From NCBI RefSeq assembly GCF_008634025.1, contig NZ_PDCM01000001.1, positions 2,415,501-2,479,500 of the forward strand: a DNA stretch of 64,000 nt, in the 5' to 3' direction. The translations under genes and the position numbers were made by a program. Of this stretch, positions 9,497-17,744 are shown in pieces (the stretch's first letter is position 1; each line of letters starts with the position of its first letter). This DNA is from Streptomyces albofaciens JCM 4342. Its GTDB lineage: Bacteria > Actinomycetota > Actinomycetes > Streptomycetales > Streptomycetaceae. Under the pieces are notes generated by a model. The model was not told where the DNA came from, searched no databases, and saw only the letters and a list, made by a program, of their open reading frames with translations.

Positions 9497-10777
9497 GTGA
9501 CCGAGCAGACGCAGCCCCAGGACCCCGCCCCCGCGCGCCCGGGCGGCGAACCCGCCGAGCGCGCCGCCGAACGCGCCCGGCGCGTCGTCATCGTCGGCGC
9601 CGGCCTGGCCGGTGTGCAGACCGCCGTCGCCCTGCGCGAGCAGGGCTGGCGCGGAGTGATCACGGTGCTCGGCGACGAGCCGCACCGGCCGTACGACCGC
9701 CCGCCGCTGTCCAAGGCCGTGCTGCTCGGCAAGGCCGACGGCTCCACCTTCGACGTGGACTTCGAGGCGCTCGGCATCGACCTGGTGCTGGGCCGGCACG
9801 CCACCGGGCTCGCGCCCGCCTCGAAGGTGGTCGAGACCGATGCCGGACCGGTCCCGTACGACCATCTGGTGATCGCGACCGGTGCCGAACCGGTCACCCT
9901 GCCCGGCTGCGACGGCCTGCCGGACGTGCATGTGCTGCGCACCATCGACGACGCCGAACGGCTGCGGCCCGTGCTGGCCGAGCAGCGCGAGGTCGTGGTG
10001 GTCGGCGCGGGCTGGATCGGCGCGGAGTTCACCACCGCGGCACGCGAGGCGGGCTGCCGGGTGACCGTCGTCGAGGCCGCCGACCGGCCGCTGGCCGGGG
10101 CGCTGCCCGCCGAGGTGGCCGCCCCGATGGCGGCCTGGTACGAGGACAGCGGCGCCCGGCTGCGCATCAACGCCCGGGTCGCCGCCCTCACCGAGGGGAC
10201 GGTCACGCTCGCCGACGGCGCGACGCTCGCCGCCGACGCGGTCGTGGTCGGCATCGGCGCCCGGCCCGCTACCGCCTGGCTGGCCGGCTCCGGCGTCGAA
10301 CTGTCGCCCGAGGACCGCTCCGTACTGGCCGACGAGCGGCTGCGCACCTCGCTGCCCGACGTGTACGCGGTCGGCGACTGCGCCTCCTTCCCGTCCGCCC
10401 GCTACGGCAGCCGCCTGCTCGTCCACCACTGGGACAACGCCCTCCAGGGCCCGCGCACGGTCGCCGCCACCATCGTCCGCGGCGCGGCCGAGGGCCCGGT
10501 GTACGACCCGGTCCCGTACTTCTGGTCCGAGCAGTTCGGCCGCTTCGTGCAGTACGCCGGGCACCACACCGGGGCCGACGAGACGGTCTGGCGCGGTGAC
10601 CCGGAGAGCGCGGCCTGGTCGGTGATCTGGCTGCGCGACGGCGTGCTCGTCGCGCTGCTGGCGGTGGGCCGGCCGCGCGACCTGGCGCAGGGGCGCAAGC
10701 TCATCGAGCGGGGCGCGGCGCTTGACCGGCGGCTGGCGGCGGACGCGTCCGTACCGCTGAAGTCGGCGGCGGTCTGA
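9497..10777 (+). CDS. FAD/NAD(P)-dependent ferredoxin reductase-like oxidoreductase
   Basis: This 426-residue flavoprotein belongs to the two-dinucleotide-binding-domain family. It has an FAD motif (VVIVGAGLAGVQTA, about 30-43), an NAD(P) motif (VVVVGAGWIGAEF, about 167-180), a second FAD contact (VYAVGDCASFP, about 290-300) and a C-terminal reductase domain containing PYFWSEQFG. This resembles ferredoxin or rubredoxin reductases that feed P450s and dioxygenases. No ferredoxin, P450 or oxygenase gene is adjacent, so its partner is unknown. The start lacks a ribosome site but sits just after a leaderless-type -10. Confidence 0.88.
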   Translation: MTEQTQPQDPAPARPGGEPAERAAERARRVVIVGAGLAGVQTAVALREQGWRGVITVLGDEPHRPYDRPPLSKAVLLGKADGSTFDVDFEALGIDLVLGRHATGLAPASKVVETDAGPVPYDHLVIATGAEPVTLPGCDGLPDVHVLRTIDDAERLRPVLAEQREVVVVGAGWIGAEFTTAAREAGCRVTVVEAADRPLAGALPAEVAAPMAAWYEDSGARLRINARVAALTEGTVTLADGATLAADAVVVGIGARPATAWLAGSGVELSPEDRSVLADERLRTSLPDVYAVGDCASFPSARYGSRLLVHHWDNALQGPRTVAATIVRGAAEGPVYDPVPYFWSEQFGRFVQYAGHHTGADETVWRGDPESAAWSVIWLRDGVLVALLAVGRPRDLAQGRKLIERGAALDRRLAADASVPLKSAAV

Positions 10778-10956
10778 ACGGCTGAAGGAGGGGGCCAATC
10801 CGGCTGAAGGAGGCGGCCGACCCGCTGGCGGCGGCGGTCCGGGGCCCGGTGACGGGCTCGGCCAGGGGCCTCGGCCGGTCTCTCGTACGGGTGCCGGCCT
10901 GCACCGATGGCGATGCCCCGCTACCGGCTGTCAGTGGGAGGTGGCAGGCTTGTCCC

Positions 10957-11322
10957 GTGACCGAGATTGACGCAAAGATCGATGGACTCGTTCCCGCCTG
11001 GCTCACCCTCCCCGACATCGCCGAGATGATCGGCGTCGAGGTGACGCGTGTGCGGCAGCTGGTGAAGGAGGGCCAGCTGATCGCGGTGCGCCGTGGCGAG
11101 AACCGTGCCCTTCACGTGCCGGCCGACTTCATCAAGGACGGCAAGGTCGTCAAGGGGCTCGTCGGGACGCTCACGCTCCTGCGGGACGACGGCTTCACCG
11201 ACGAGGAGATGCTGGAGTGGCTCTTCACCGCCGACGAAACCCTGCCCGGCACCCCCGCCCAGGCCCTGCGTGAGAATCGCGGTACGGAGGTGAAGCGCCG
11301 GGCCCAGGCGCTCGCCGTCTAG
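10957..11322 (+). CDS. Rv2175c-family winged-helix DNA-binding protein
   Basis: This 121-residue protein starts [20 protein letters not shown]. It has a helix-turn-helix core ([24 protein letters not shown], described here by residues about 18-41) followed by a small C-terminal domain ([11 protein letters not shown]). It matches Rv2175c of Mycobacterium tuberculosis, a DNA-binding protein phosphorylated by the kinase PknL. A PASTA kinase lies about 4 kb away here, so a similar substrate relation is a reasonable inference. The GTG at 10957 is chosen over 36 in-frame upstream codons. GGGAGG is about 14 bases upstream, and CAGGCT 6 bases upstream could be a leaderless -10. Confidence 0.88.
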   Translation: MTEIDAKIDGLVPAWLTLPDIAEMIGVEVTRVRQLVKEGQLIAVRRGENRALHVPADFIKDGKVVKGLVGTLTLLRDDGFTDEEMLEWLFTADETLPGTPAQALRENRGTEVKRRAQALAV

Positions 11323-11340
11323 CCGCGCCCGACCCGCACG

Positions 11341-11365
11341 CGGCCGCGGGTGACGCCCGCGGCCG
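11341..11365 (+). terminator. Hairpin terminator after the Rv2175c-type gene
   Basis: A 10-bp perfect stem (11341-11350 with 11356-11365) and a 5-base loop lie 18 bases after the stop codon. No T-run is present. Confidence 0.6.
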
Positions 11366-11414
11366 TCAGCCGTCGCCGCCGCACCCGCGGCCGCGACCGT
11401 CTTCGCACCACGAG

Positions 11415-11447
11415 GGCGTACGGGCCGGAAGGCCCGGCCCGTACGCC
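11415..11447 (+). promoter_or_regulatory. Strong hairpin in the thiE leader
   Basis: A 14-bp perfect inverted repeat (11415-11428 with 11434-11447) with a 5-base loop ends 24 bases before the thiE ATG. It does not match a THI box. It could be a second terminator for upstream transcription or a structure that affects thiE expression. Its location alone does not decide. Confidence 0.5.
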
Positions 11448-11471
11448 GCCAGACCTGGGGGGACCCGCCCG

Positions 11472-12122
11472 ATGACCACCGCACGCCACGCCCTGTCCGA
11501 CGCCCGGCTCTACCTGTGCACGGACGCCCGCAAGCGCCAGGGCGACCTCGCGCAGTTCCTGGACGCGGTGCTCGCGTCGGGCGTGGACATCGTGCAGCTG
11601 CGCGACAAGGGCATGGAGGCCGGCGAGGAGCTGGCCCACCTGGAGGTCTTCGCGGACGCCTGCCGCCGGCACGGCAAGCTACTGGCGGTCAACGACCGCG
11701 CCGACGTCGCGCACGCCATCGGCTCCGACGTCCTGCACCTGGGCCAGGGCGACCTGCCGGTGCCCGCCGCCCGCGCGATCCTCGGCGACGACGTGCTGAT
11801 CGGCCGGTCCACCCACGCCGAGGCGGAGGTGGACGCCGCGCTGGCCCAGCCCGGCGTGGACTACTTCTGCACCGGCCCGTGCTGGCCCACCCCGACGAAG
11901 CCCGGCCGCCACGCCCCCGGCCTGGACCTCGTCCGGTACGCCGCCGCGCGGCACCCCGAGCGCCCCTGGTTCGCGATCGGCGGTATCGACGCGGGCAACC
12001 TGGACGAGGTGCTGGCGGCGGGCGCCCGCCGGGTCGTCGTCGTACGGGCGGTCACCGAGGCCGAGGACCCGGGCGCCGCCGCGGCCGACCTGGCCAAGCG
12101 GGTGCGCGCGTACGGGGTGTGA
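11472..12122 (+). CDS. thiE: Thiamine phosphate synthase
   Basis: ThiE joins HMP pyrophosphate and thiazole phosphate into thiamine phosphate. The 216-residue protein shows the family features VQLRDKGME (about 37-45), [25 protein letters not shown] (residues about 71-95), [24 protein letters not shown] and [28 protein letters not shown]. It is full length. The ATG at 11472 follows GGGGGG. It lies near thiO-thiS-thiG but is on the other strand, and I do not see a TPP riboswitch of its own. Confidence 0.96.
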   Translation: MTTARHALSDARLYLCTDARKRQGDLAQFLDAVLASGVDIVQLRDKGMEAGEELAHLEVFADACRRHGKLLAVNDRADVAHAIGSDVLHLGQGDLPVPAARAILGDDVLIGRSTHAEAEVDAALAQPGVDYFCTGPCWPTPTKPGRHAPGLDLVRYAAARHPERPWFAIGGIDAGNLDEVLAAGARRVVVVRAVTEAEDPGAAAADLAKRVRAYGV

Positions 12123-12244
12123 GCGGGTGCGTGTCCACGGGGTGTGAGCGGGCTGTACGGGAGCTCCGGCTGGACGCGAGATGGCCGTCCGGTGTCCAAG
12201 GCGTGGACCGGAATGCGGCTATCCGGGCATTTCGTCGGGGCTGG

Positions 12245-12273
12245 TTGGTGTGCGCCGCACCGCTGGATAATCT
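12245..12273 (+). promoter_or_regulatory. Putative leaderless promoter of metF
   Basis: TTGGTG (12245-12250) and TAATCT (12268-12273) are 17 bases apart. The -10 ends 6 bases before the metF ATG, with no Shine-Dalgarno sequence between, so a leaderless transcript is likely. Confidence 0.55.
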
Positions 12274-12279
12274 GCACGT

Positions 12280-13197
12280 ATGGCCCTTGGCACAGCTTCC
12301 ACCAGGACTGATCGCGCGCGGACCGTGCGCGACCTGCTCGCTTCCGGCAAGCAGTCGTATTCGTTCGAGTTCGCCGCCCCGAAGACGGAGAAGGGCGAGC
12401 GGACGCTGTGGAACGCCATCCGCCGCATCGAAGCCGTCTCACCGACCTTCGTCTCGGTGACCTACGGCGCGGGCGGCACCTCCCGCGAAGGCACCGTGCG
12501 CGCCACCGAGCGGATCGCCACCGACACCACCCTCACCCCGGTGGCCCACCTGACCGCCGTCAACCACTCGCTGGCCGAACTGCGCAACATCATCGGGCAG
12601 TACGCCGACGCCGGCATCCGCAACATGCTCGCGCTGCGCGGCGACCCGCCCGGCGACCCGATGGGCGACTGGGTCCAGCACCCCGAAGGCGTGCTGTACG
12701 CCGCCGAACTGGTCCGGCTGATCAAGGAGTCGGGCGACTTCTGCGTCGGTGTGGCCGCCTTCCCGGAGATGCACCCGCGCTCGACCGACTGGGACACCGA
12801 CGTACGGCACTTCGTCGACAAGTGCCGGGCGGGCGCGGACTTCGCGATCACCCAGATGTTCTTCTACGCCGAGGACTATCTGCGGCTGCGCGACCGGGTC
12901 GCCGCCGCGGGTTGCGAGACGCCCATCATCCCGGAGATCATGCCGGTCACCAACGTCCGCCAGATCGAGCGGTTCGCGCAGCTCAGCAACGCGGCTTTCC
13001 CGCCGGATCTGGCCGAGCGCATCCTCGCCGTCAAGGACGACCCGGCGGCTGTACGCTCCATTGGCATCGAGTACGCGACAGAGCTGTGCGCGCGCTTGAT
13101 GGCCGAGGGAAGTCCCGGGTTGCACTTCATTACCCTGAACCACTCCACGGCGACGCTGGAAATCTACGAGAACCTGGGGCTGCACCAGCAGTCCTGA
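12280..13197 (+). CDS. metF: Methylenetetrahydrofolate reductase
   Basis: This 305-residue TIM-barrel flavoprotein reduces 5,10-methylene- to 5-methyl-tetrahydrofolate for methionine synthesis. Family features are [13 protein letters not shown] (about 27-39) with the catalytic Glu, [13 protein letters not shown] (about 60-72), [30 protein letters not shown] and [10 protein letters not shown]. The length is standard. Transcription probably begins at the ATG itself. In mycobacteria a metF-like gene lies in the same neighbourhood as Rv2175c and pknL, so this stretch is an old conserved block. Confidence 0.96.
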   Translation: MALGTASTRTDRARTVRDLLASGKQSYSFEFAAPKTEKGERTLWNAIRRIEAVSPTFVSVTYGAGGTSREGTVRATERIATDTTLTPVAHLTAVNHSLAELRNIIGQYADAGIRNMLALRGDPPGDPMGDWVQHPEGVLYAAELVRLIKESGDFCVGVAAFPEMHPRSTDWDTDVRHFVDKCRAGADFAITQMFFYAEDYLRLRDRVAAAGCETPIIPEIMPVTNVRQIERFAQLSNAAFPPDLAERILAVKDDPAAVRSIGIEYATELCARLMAEGSPGLHFITLNHSTATLEIYENLGLHQQS

Positions 13198-13248
13198 CGG
13201 CGGTTTGCCGCACCACGCCGTCCGTGGGGCGGCGGAAGAGGGGCGTAT

Positions 13249-14322
13249 ATGGGCTGGGTGGTCCTGTACATCGCGTTTGCCTGTGTCGCGCTCTGGCTCC
13301 TCGGCGAAGTGCTGCTCCAGTACAAGGCCCGGCTGCAGTGGCGGCTGCTGGCCTTCACCGGCTTCCTCGGCGTGGTCGTCGGTGTCGTCATCCCGTCGGT
13401 GATCGTCATAGCGGTCGGCGCCATCGCCTTCGCCGTCGGGCAGACCTACGTCACGCTCTCCTTCCGCAGCGGCTATTCCGACGGCTGGTCGCTGCGGAAC
13501 AAGCGCGGTGACGGCGGCAAGCGCGGTGACAACCGGCGGCGCCGGGCCCGGGGCGGCGGCCGGGCCGCGGCCGCCGGTCCGACGCTCCGGGTCTCCGGCC
13601 TGGAAGCCGGCCCGGCCACGGAGAGCGCGGGCGCCGGGGGAGCGGACGGCGCCCCGGCACCGGCCCCGGTGGCCGGCGCGGACGCGTACGACGGCATGGA
13701 CCCCTTCGCCCCGCAGGACGGCTTCCCGGCCGGGACCGGAGCCCAGGACGGCTACGCGGGCACCGACTCCACCGAGGTCTACGCGCCCCAGCCGATCCCC
13801 GAGGAAACCGGCCAGTACGGCATATACAGCTCCGACGCGCGCCCGCAGCAGCCCGGCTATGCCTCGTACGACGGCTACCAGGACTACGGCCAGGGCGGTT
13901 ACGGCTACGACGGCGGTTACGGGGGTGCCGCCGCCCAGGGCGGGCAGGACGCCTACGCCGACCACTACAGCGCCTACGGCACCGGCCAGGAGAGCCAGGA
14001 CCAGAGCCAGGACCCCGGCCAGACCCACGGACAGGGGCCGGGCCAACAGGCGCCCTACTCCGACCCGTACCTCGGCTCGCAGCAGTACGCCGCGCAGTAC
14101 GACCCGTACGAACAGCCCGACGCCTTCGGGGGCTCCCCGGCCTACCCGGGACAGCAGTACACCGGCGCGCAGGACCCGGCACAGCCCTCGTACGGCGAGA
14201 CGCCGCCCGGCGGGGTGTGGGTCCCCCAGCAGCGCGGCAACGAGCCCGCCGCCGAGCAGCCGTACCCGCCCTACCAGCCGCCGCAGAACCAGGGCTTCGA
14301 CGGGCAGCAGTACCGCTACTGA
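13249..14322 (+). CDS. Membrane protein with long Tyr/Gln/Gly-rich cytoplasmic tail
   Basis: I do not recognise a characterised family. Residues about 1-70 hold two or three membrane helices (VVLYIAFACVALWLL, LLAFTGFLGVVVGVVI, VIVIAVGAIAFAVGQTYV). A basic stretch follows (KRGDNRRRRARGGGR, about 91-105). The remaining 240 or so residues are low complexity, rich in Tyr, Gln, Gly, Asp and Pro, with many YxxY and QxPY units such as YDGYQDYGQGGYGYDGGYG. Such tails are intrinsically disordered and may drive condensation or protein contacts. The gene is 51 bases after metF and may be read with it. GC3 is high throughout, so the tail is genuinely coding. Confidence 0.75.
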   Translation: MGWVVLYIAFACVALWLLGEVLLQYKARLQWRLLAFTGFLGVVVGVVIPSVIVIAVGAIAFAVGQTYVTLSFRSGYSDGWSLRNKRGDGGKRGDNRRRRARGGGRAAAAGPTLRVSGLEAGPATESAGAGGADGAPAPAPVAGADAYDGMDPFAPQDGFPAGTGAQDGYAGTDSTEVYAPQPIPEETGQYGIYSSDARPQQPGYASYDGYQDYGQGGYGYDGGYGGAAAQGGQDAYADHYSAYGTGQESQDQSQDPGQTHGQGPGQQAPYSDPYLGSQQYAAQYDPYEQPDAFGGSPAYPGQQYTGAQDPAQPSYGETPPGGVWVPQQRGNEPAAEQPYPPYQPPQNQGFDGQQYRY

Positions 14323-14365
14323 GCGGGGAGCGGCGACGCTGCCGGGCGGGCGGGACCCGCTCCGG

Positions 14366-15949
14366 TCACTGGGAGCCGCGCCAGTCGTCCCCGTTCACGA
14401 TCAGGCCCGCGACGAGGGCGCCCGACATCCCGGCGTGCGCCAGCCCGCCGCCCGGGTGCGTCCAGCCGCCGACCGCGTACAGCCCCGGTATGCGGGTGCG
14501 GTTGGCGGGGCGCAGAAAGCGGCCCCCCGCACCGGCCAGCGCCGGGCCCGGCACCGACCCGCCCTCGGCGGGCGGCAGCACGGCCCGCCACAGCACCCGC
14601 TCCCGCAGCCCGGGTATCGCCGCTTCGGCGGCCTCGATCAGCCGGTCGGCGGCGGCCGCCTGCGCGGCTGACTCCTCAACTGCCGCTTTCTCCACGCCGC
14701 TTCGGGGCTCGGCCGTCGCGGCCGGTGCGCCGGTCCCGGCGGTGCAGGACCTGGCCAGGTCCCCGTACGGCGCGACCGCGGCGCTCAGCGTCACCGCCTC
14801 GTGGTCGTCGTCGGGCCGGGACGTCGGGTCGTCGGGGCGCAGCACCGTCACCGTCGGGCGGTCGCACAGCGTGCCCGCGCCCGCGCCGAAGACCGCCGCC
14901 AACTCCGCGGCGGGGTCGGCCGCGTGGACCACCGTGCGGTGCGCCGCGTCCGCCGGGCGGGGGCCGCGCAGCGCGAGCGCGACCGTGAACCGGCCGGGCA
15001 CTCGGCGGCGCTCGTCGGCCGCGGGCCGCACATCGTCCGCGCCCCACGGCTCGGCGCCCTTCAGGAGCGCCGTCAGCCGGTCGGGGGCGATGCCCGCGAC
15101 GACCGTGTCCGCCTCGGCGCAGCTCCCGTCGCGCAGCTCGACACCGGCTGCCCGGCCGTCCGCCTCGACGATGCGCGTCACCTCCGCGCCGAAGGTGAAC
15201 TCCACCTTCCGGGCCCGGCAGCGCTCGTACAGCGCGTCCGCCAGCGCCCGGATGCCGCCACGCGGATACCAACTTCCGAAAGTCTGCTCCATGTACGGCA
15301 GGATCGCGGCGCTCGCGGGGGCGGTGCGGGGATCGAAGCCGTACGCCACGGCGTAGCTCTCCAGGAGGGCGGTCAGCCGGGGGTCCTTCAGCTCGCGGCG
15401 CGCCACCTCGGCGAGCGTGCCGTCCGCCGCGGGCCTGCGCCGCCCGAACAGGCCGCGCCTGGGCAGCGCCGGATACGGATCGCGCCCCAGCACCTGCCAG
15501 TCGGGCCACAGCGGCTCCTCCAGCAGCGGCCGGCGGGTGCGGTCCCACGCCTCGCGGGCGCGGCCCAGGAAGTCGCTCCAGCGCTCACCGGCGCCCGCGC
15601 CCAGCGCGCCGTCGAGCGCCGCGAGGACACCGGCCCGGGAGGCGTTCGGCAGCGAGACGGCCGTACCGTCCGCGAAGACATGGCGGGCGGCGGGGTCGAC
15701 CTGGGACAGCTCCAGCACGCTCTCCAGCGGCTCGCGGCCGGTCTTGACGAACAGGTCACGGTAGACGGCCGGGAGGTGCAGCAGCCCGGGGCCGGTGTCG
15801 AAGCCGAAGCCCGCCCGCTCGAAGCGGCGCACCGCGCCGCCGTACGTGCCGTCACGTTCGTACACCGCCACCCGGTGGCCCGCGACGGCCAGCCGGGCGG
15901 CGGCCGCCATCGCGCCCATCCCGGCGCCGATCACCGCAATCCGTGCCAT
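14366..15949 (-). CDS. CrtI-like phytoene desaturase-family FAD oxidoreductase
   Basis: This protein of about 527 residues has an N-terminal FAD motif (IAVIGAGMGAMAAAARLAVAG, residues about 4-24, then YERDGTYGG). It has a C-terminal GLYAVGGWTHPGGGLAHAGMSG segment, typical of the phytoene desaturase/CrtI family. No crtB, crtE or crtY is nearby, so it need not act on carotenoids. Other family members act on retinol, amino-oxidised lipids or unknown substrates. The ATG at 15949 gives the standard start. An in-frame GTG at 15973 would add eight residues. It converges on the Tyr/Gln-rich membrane protein gene with only 43 bp between stops. Confidence 0.85.
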   Translation of the reverse strand: MARIAVIGAGMGAMAAAARLAVAGHRVAVYERDGTYGGAVRRFERAGFGFDTGPGLLHLPAVYRDLFVKTGREPLESVLELSQVDPAARHVFADGTAVSLPNASRAGVLAALDGALGAGAGERWSDFLGRAREAWDRTRRPLLEEPLWPDWQVLGRDPYPALPRRGLFGRRRPAADGTLAEVARRELKDPRLTALLESYAVAYGFDPRTAPASAAILPYMEQTFGSWYPRGGIRALADALYERCRARKVEFTFGAEVTRIVEADGRAAGVELRDGSCAEADTVVAGIAPDRLTALLKGAEPWGADDVRPAADERRRVPGRFTVALALRGPRPADAAHRTVVHAADPAAELAAVFGAGAGTLCDRPTVTVLRPDDPTSRPDDDHEAVTLSAAVAPYGDLARSCTAGTGAPAATAEPRSGVEKAAVEESAAQAAAADRLIEAAEAAIPGLRERVLWRAVLPPAEGGSVPGPALAGAGGRFLRPANRTRIPGLYAVGGWTHPGGGLAHAGMSGALVAGLIVNGDDWRGSQ

Positions 15950-16069
15950 GCCTGCGACTTTATCCGGCGGCACCGACAGCCCGGCCGGGGCCTGCCGCGG
16001 AGCGGTCCGCCACGGGGCCCGGCACGGATCGTCTGCGACGGGCCCGGACCCGTACGGCCGGGCCGCGGC

Positions 16070-16705
16070 TCAGGCCACCGGCGTCCCCGTCCCGTGCGTG
16101 CCCGCCCCGCGAGCCGTCGCCACCCGCCGTTCCTCGCGCCGCTGCTTCCGGCGCCGCAGGAAGCGCCGTACCCGGGACCACAGGAACACCACCAGCAGGA
16201 TCCCGCCGACCAGCAGCACCCCGGCGATGACCGCCGCGGCCACCGGGTGGAACACCGCGAAGACGACGATGCCCGCGACCCCGAGGTCCTCCAGCGTGCT
16301 CAGCACGAAGTTGCTGGCCGGTTCGGGGGAGGTGTTCACCGCCATCCGCGTGCCCGCCTTGACCAGGTGGCTCACCAGCGCGCTGGAGCCGCCCACCGCA
16401 CCCGCCGCCAGCTGCGGCAGCGACCCGTCGTGGCCGGCCAGCAGGGCCGCCACGACACCGCCGGAGACCGGCCGGATCACCGTGTGGACGGCGTCCCACA
16501 CCGAGTCCACGTACGGGATCTTGTCGGCGACGGCCTCGCACAGGAACAGCACCCCCGCGGCGATCAGCACATCGGGACGCTGGAGGGCCTCGGGCACCTC
16601 GTCGGCGACGCCGGTCGCCCCGAGCACGCCGAGCAGCAGGACGACGGCGTAGGCGTTGATGCCGCTGGCCCAGCCGCTGGTGAAGACGAGAGGGAGTACA
16701 GACAC
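16070..16705 (-). CDS. DUF4126 membrane protein
   Basis: This 211-residue membrane protein begins MSVLPLVFTSGWASGINAYAV, typical of the DUF4126 family (function unknown). Several hydrophobic segments follow: AVVLLLGVLGATG, LIAAGVLFLCEAVADKIPYVDSVWDAVHTVIRP with family-typical charged residues, VGGSSALVSHLVKAG and VIAGVLLVGGILLVVFLW. It ends in a strongly basic tail (RVRRFLRRRKQRREERR). The GTG at 16705 has no clear Shine-Dalgarno sequence. A striking dyad lies 35-70 bases upstream and may be its operator. Confidence 0.82.
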   Translation of the reverse strand: MSVLPLVFTSGWASGINAYAVVLLLGVLGATGVADEVPEALQRPDVLIAAGVLFLCEAVADKIPYVDSVWDAVHTVIRPVSGGVVAALLAGHDGSLPQLAAGAVGGSSALVSHLVKAGTRMAVNTSPEPASNFVLSTLEDLGVAGIVVFAVFHPVAAAVIAGVLLVGGILLVVFLWSRVRRFLRRRKQRREERRVATARGAGTHGTGTPVA

Positions 16706-17097
16706 GCAGGAGATCGTAGCCAGCCGCTGCGCGCCGGTGCTCAGGATTGAGTATCCGTACTCAGTCCCTGAGATGAGTAGGTACGCGGATGGGCCGCCAC
16801 CTGGGCGGACGGAAGAGTGGGGGCCACGGAAGGGAGGCCGGGCCGGCACCGCCGACACGGGGCGGCGGAACGGCACGGCAGCCCGGACGTGACGGGGGAG
16901 CACGGGGGCTCCACGAGGGAGTGCACGGGGGAGCGGGGCCCCACGGGGGAAGCGCTGTCCTGGACGGATCGCCGGGGGAACGATCCGCTCCGGGGCAGCG
17001 CGCCGGTACGACGGCGGCGGTGGCCGGCACATGGTGCCGGTCACCGCCGCTTCCGCGTGCACGAGGCGCCTACGGGCGTTCTGTACGCACGAGGCGC
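16706..17097. other. Intergenic region without a gene (392 bp)
   Basis: I see no convincing gene here. It holds the dyad at 16740-16772, a purine-rich stretch with repeated CACGGGGG-like words (about 16895-16960), and the first copy of an 18-bp direct repeat (17059-17076). The second copy of that repeat overlaps the TetR stop codon. Confidence 0.6.
16740..16772. promoter_or_regulatory. Nested dyad, candidate operator of the DUF4126 gene
   Basis: TGAGTA-TCCG-TACTCA (16748-16763) is a perfect 6+6 inverted repeat. It is flanked almost symmetrically by CTCAGG (16740-16745) and CCTGAG (16767-16772). Another GAGTA lies just beyond. The site is 35-67 bases upstream of the DUF4126 GTG, where a repressor or activator would bind. 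The cognate regulator is unknown. Confidence 0.5.
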
Positions 17098-17104
17098 CTA
17101 CGGG
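17059..17104. repeat. 18-bp direct repeat at the 3-prime end of the TetR gene
   Basis: GCACGAGGCGCCTACGGG occurs at 17059-17076 and 17087-17104, 28 bases apart. The downstream copy contains the TetR stop codon (17098-17100), which suggests a small local duplication of the gene end. Confidence 0.75.
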
Positions 17105-17709
17105 TGCCCGCTCACCCGGCCCTGCAACAGGCGCGACAGGGACGCGTGCACATCGTCGATCGACCGGTGCGGCTGGTAGGACTGCCAGTCCAGCGCCGCC
17201 ACCAGCACCATCCCGAACAGCGCGGACGCGGTCAGCGGGATGTCGATGTCCTCGCTCAGCTCGCCGCCCGCCACCGCCTCCCGGAGCACGCCCTCCACCA
17301 CCGTGATCGCGCGCTCCCGCACCACCATCAGCGTGGACTGCCAGGCCCGGTTGGTCCGCCACAGTTCGGCCACGTACAGCTGGGTCAGCGCCGGGTAGCG
17401 GGCGATGAAGTCCAGCCCGGCGCGGATCATCGCGTCCAGCGCGTCCACCCGGGTGCCGCCCCGGGCGGCGGCCCCGTCCGCGGCCTCCTGGAGGGAGGTG
17501 GCCAGCAGCTCGATGCCGTGCCGCAGCAACTCCTCGAAGAGTTCGTTCTTGCTCGCGAAGTTGTAGTACACGGTGCCCTTCGCCACACCGGCCCGGTCGG
17601 CGATCTCGTCCACGGTGGTGGAGGAGAAGCCCTGTTCGGCGATGAGCGTGACCGCGGCCTCGAAGAGCTTGCGCCGGGTGGCCTGGCGGCGCGTGCTGGA
17701 GCTGTCCAT
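17098..17709 (-). CDS. TetR-family regulator of the YhgE operon
   Basis: This 203-residue protein has an N-terminal helix-turn-helix (residues about 8-55): RKLFEAAVTLIAEQGFSST, VDEIADRAGVAKGTVYYNF, then SKNELFEELL. The C-terminal ligand domain is of TetR_C type. It lies 35 bases downstream of the YhgE gene in the same direction, so it is the third gene of an ATPase - YhgE - TetR operon. A perfect palindrome before the first gene is the expected operator for autoregulation. The ATG at 17709 lacks a strong ribosome site. The inducing ligand is unknown but is probably exported or sensed through the YhgE pump. Confidence 0.9.
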   Translation of the reverse strand: MDSSSTRRQATRRKLFEAAVTLIAEQGFSSTTVDEIADRAGVAKGTVYYNFASKNELFEELLRHGIELLATSLQEAADGAAARGGTRVDALDAMIRAGLDFIARYPALTQLYVAELWRTNRAWQSTLMVVRERAITVVEGVLREAVAGGELSEDIDIPLTASALFGMVLVAALDWQSYQPHRSIDDVHASLSRLLQGRVSGHP

Positions 17710-17744
17710 GGGGGTGATTGTGCCGCCCCCGGCGGCCCGCGCGC

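Noticed and set aside
14366..15949. Carotenoid biosynthesis cluster
   Set aside because: Only one CrtI-like gene is present. No crtB, crtE, crtY or other pathway gene lies nearby.
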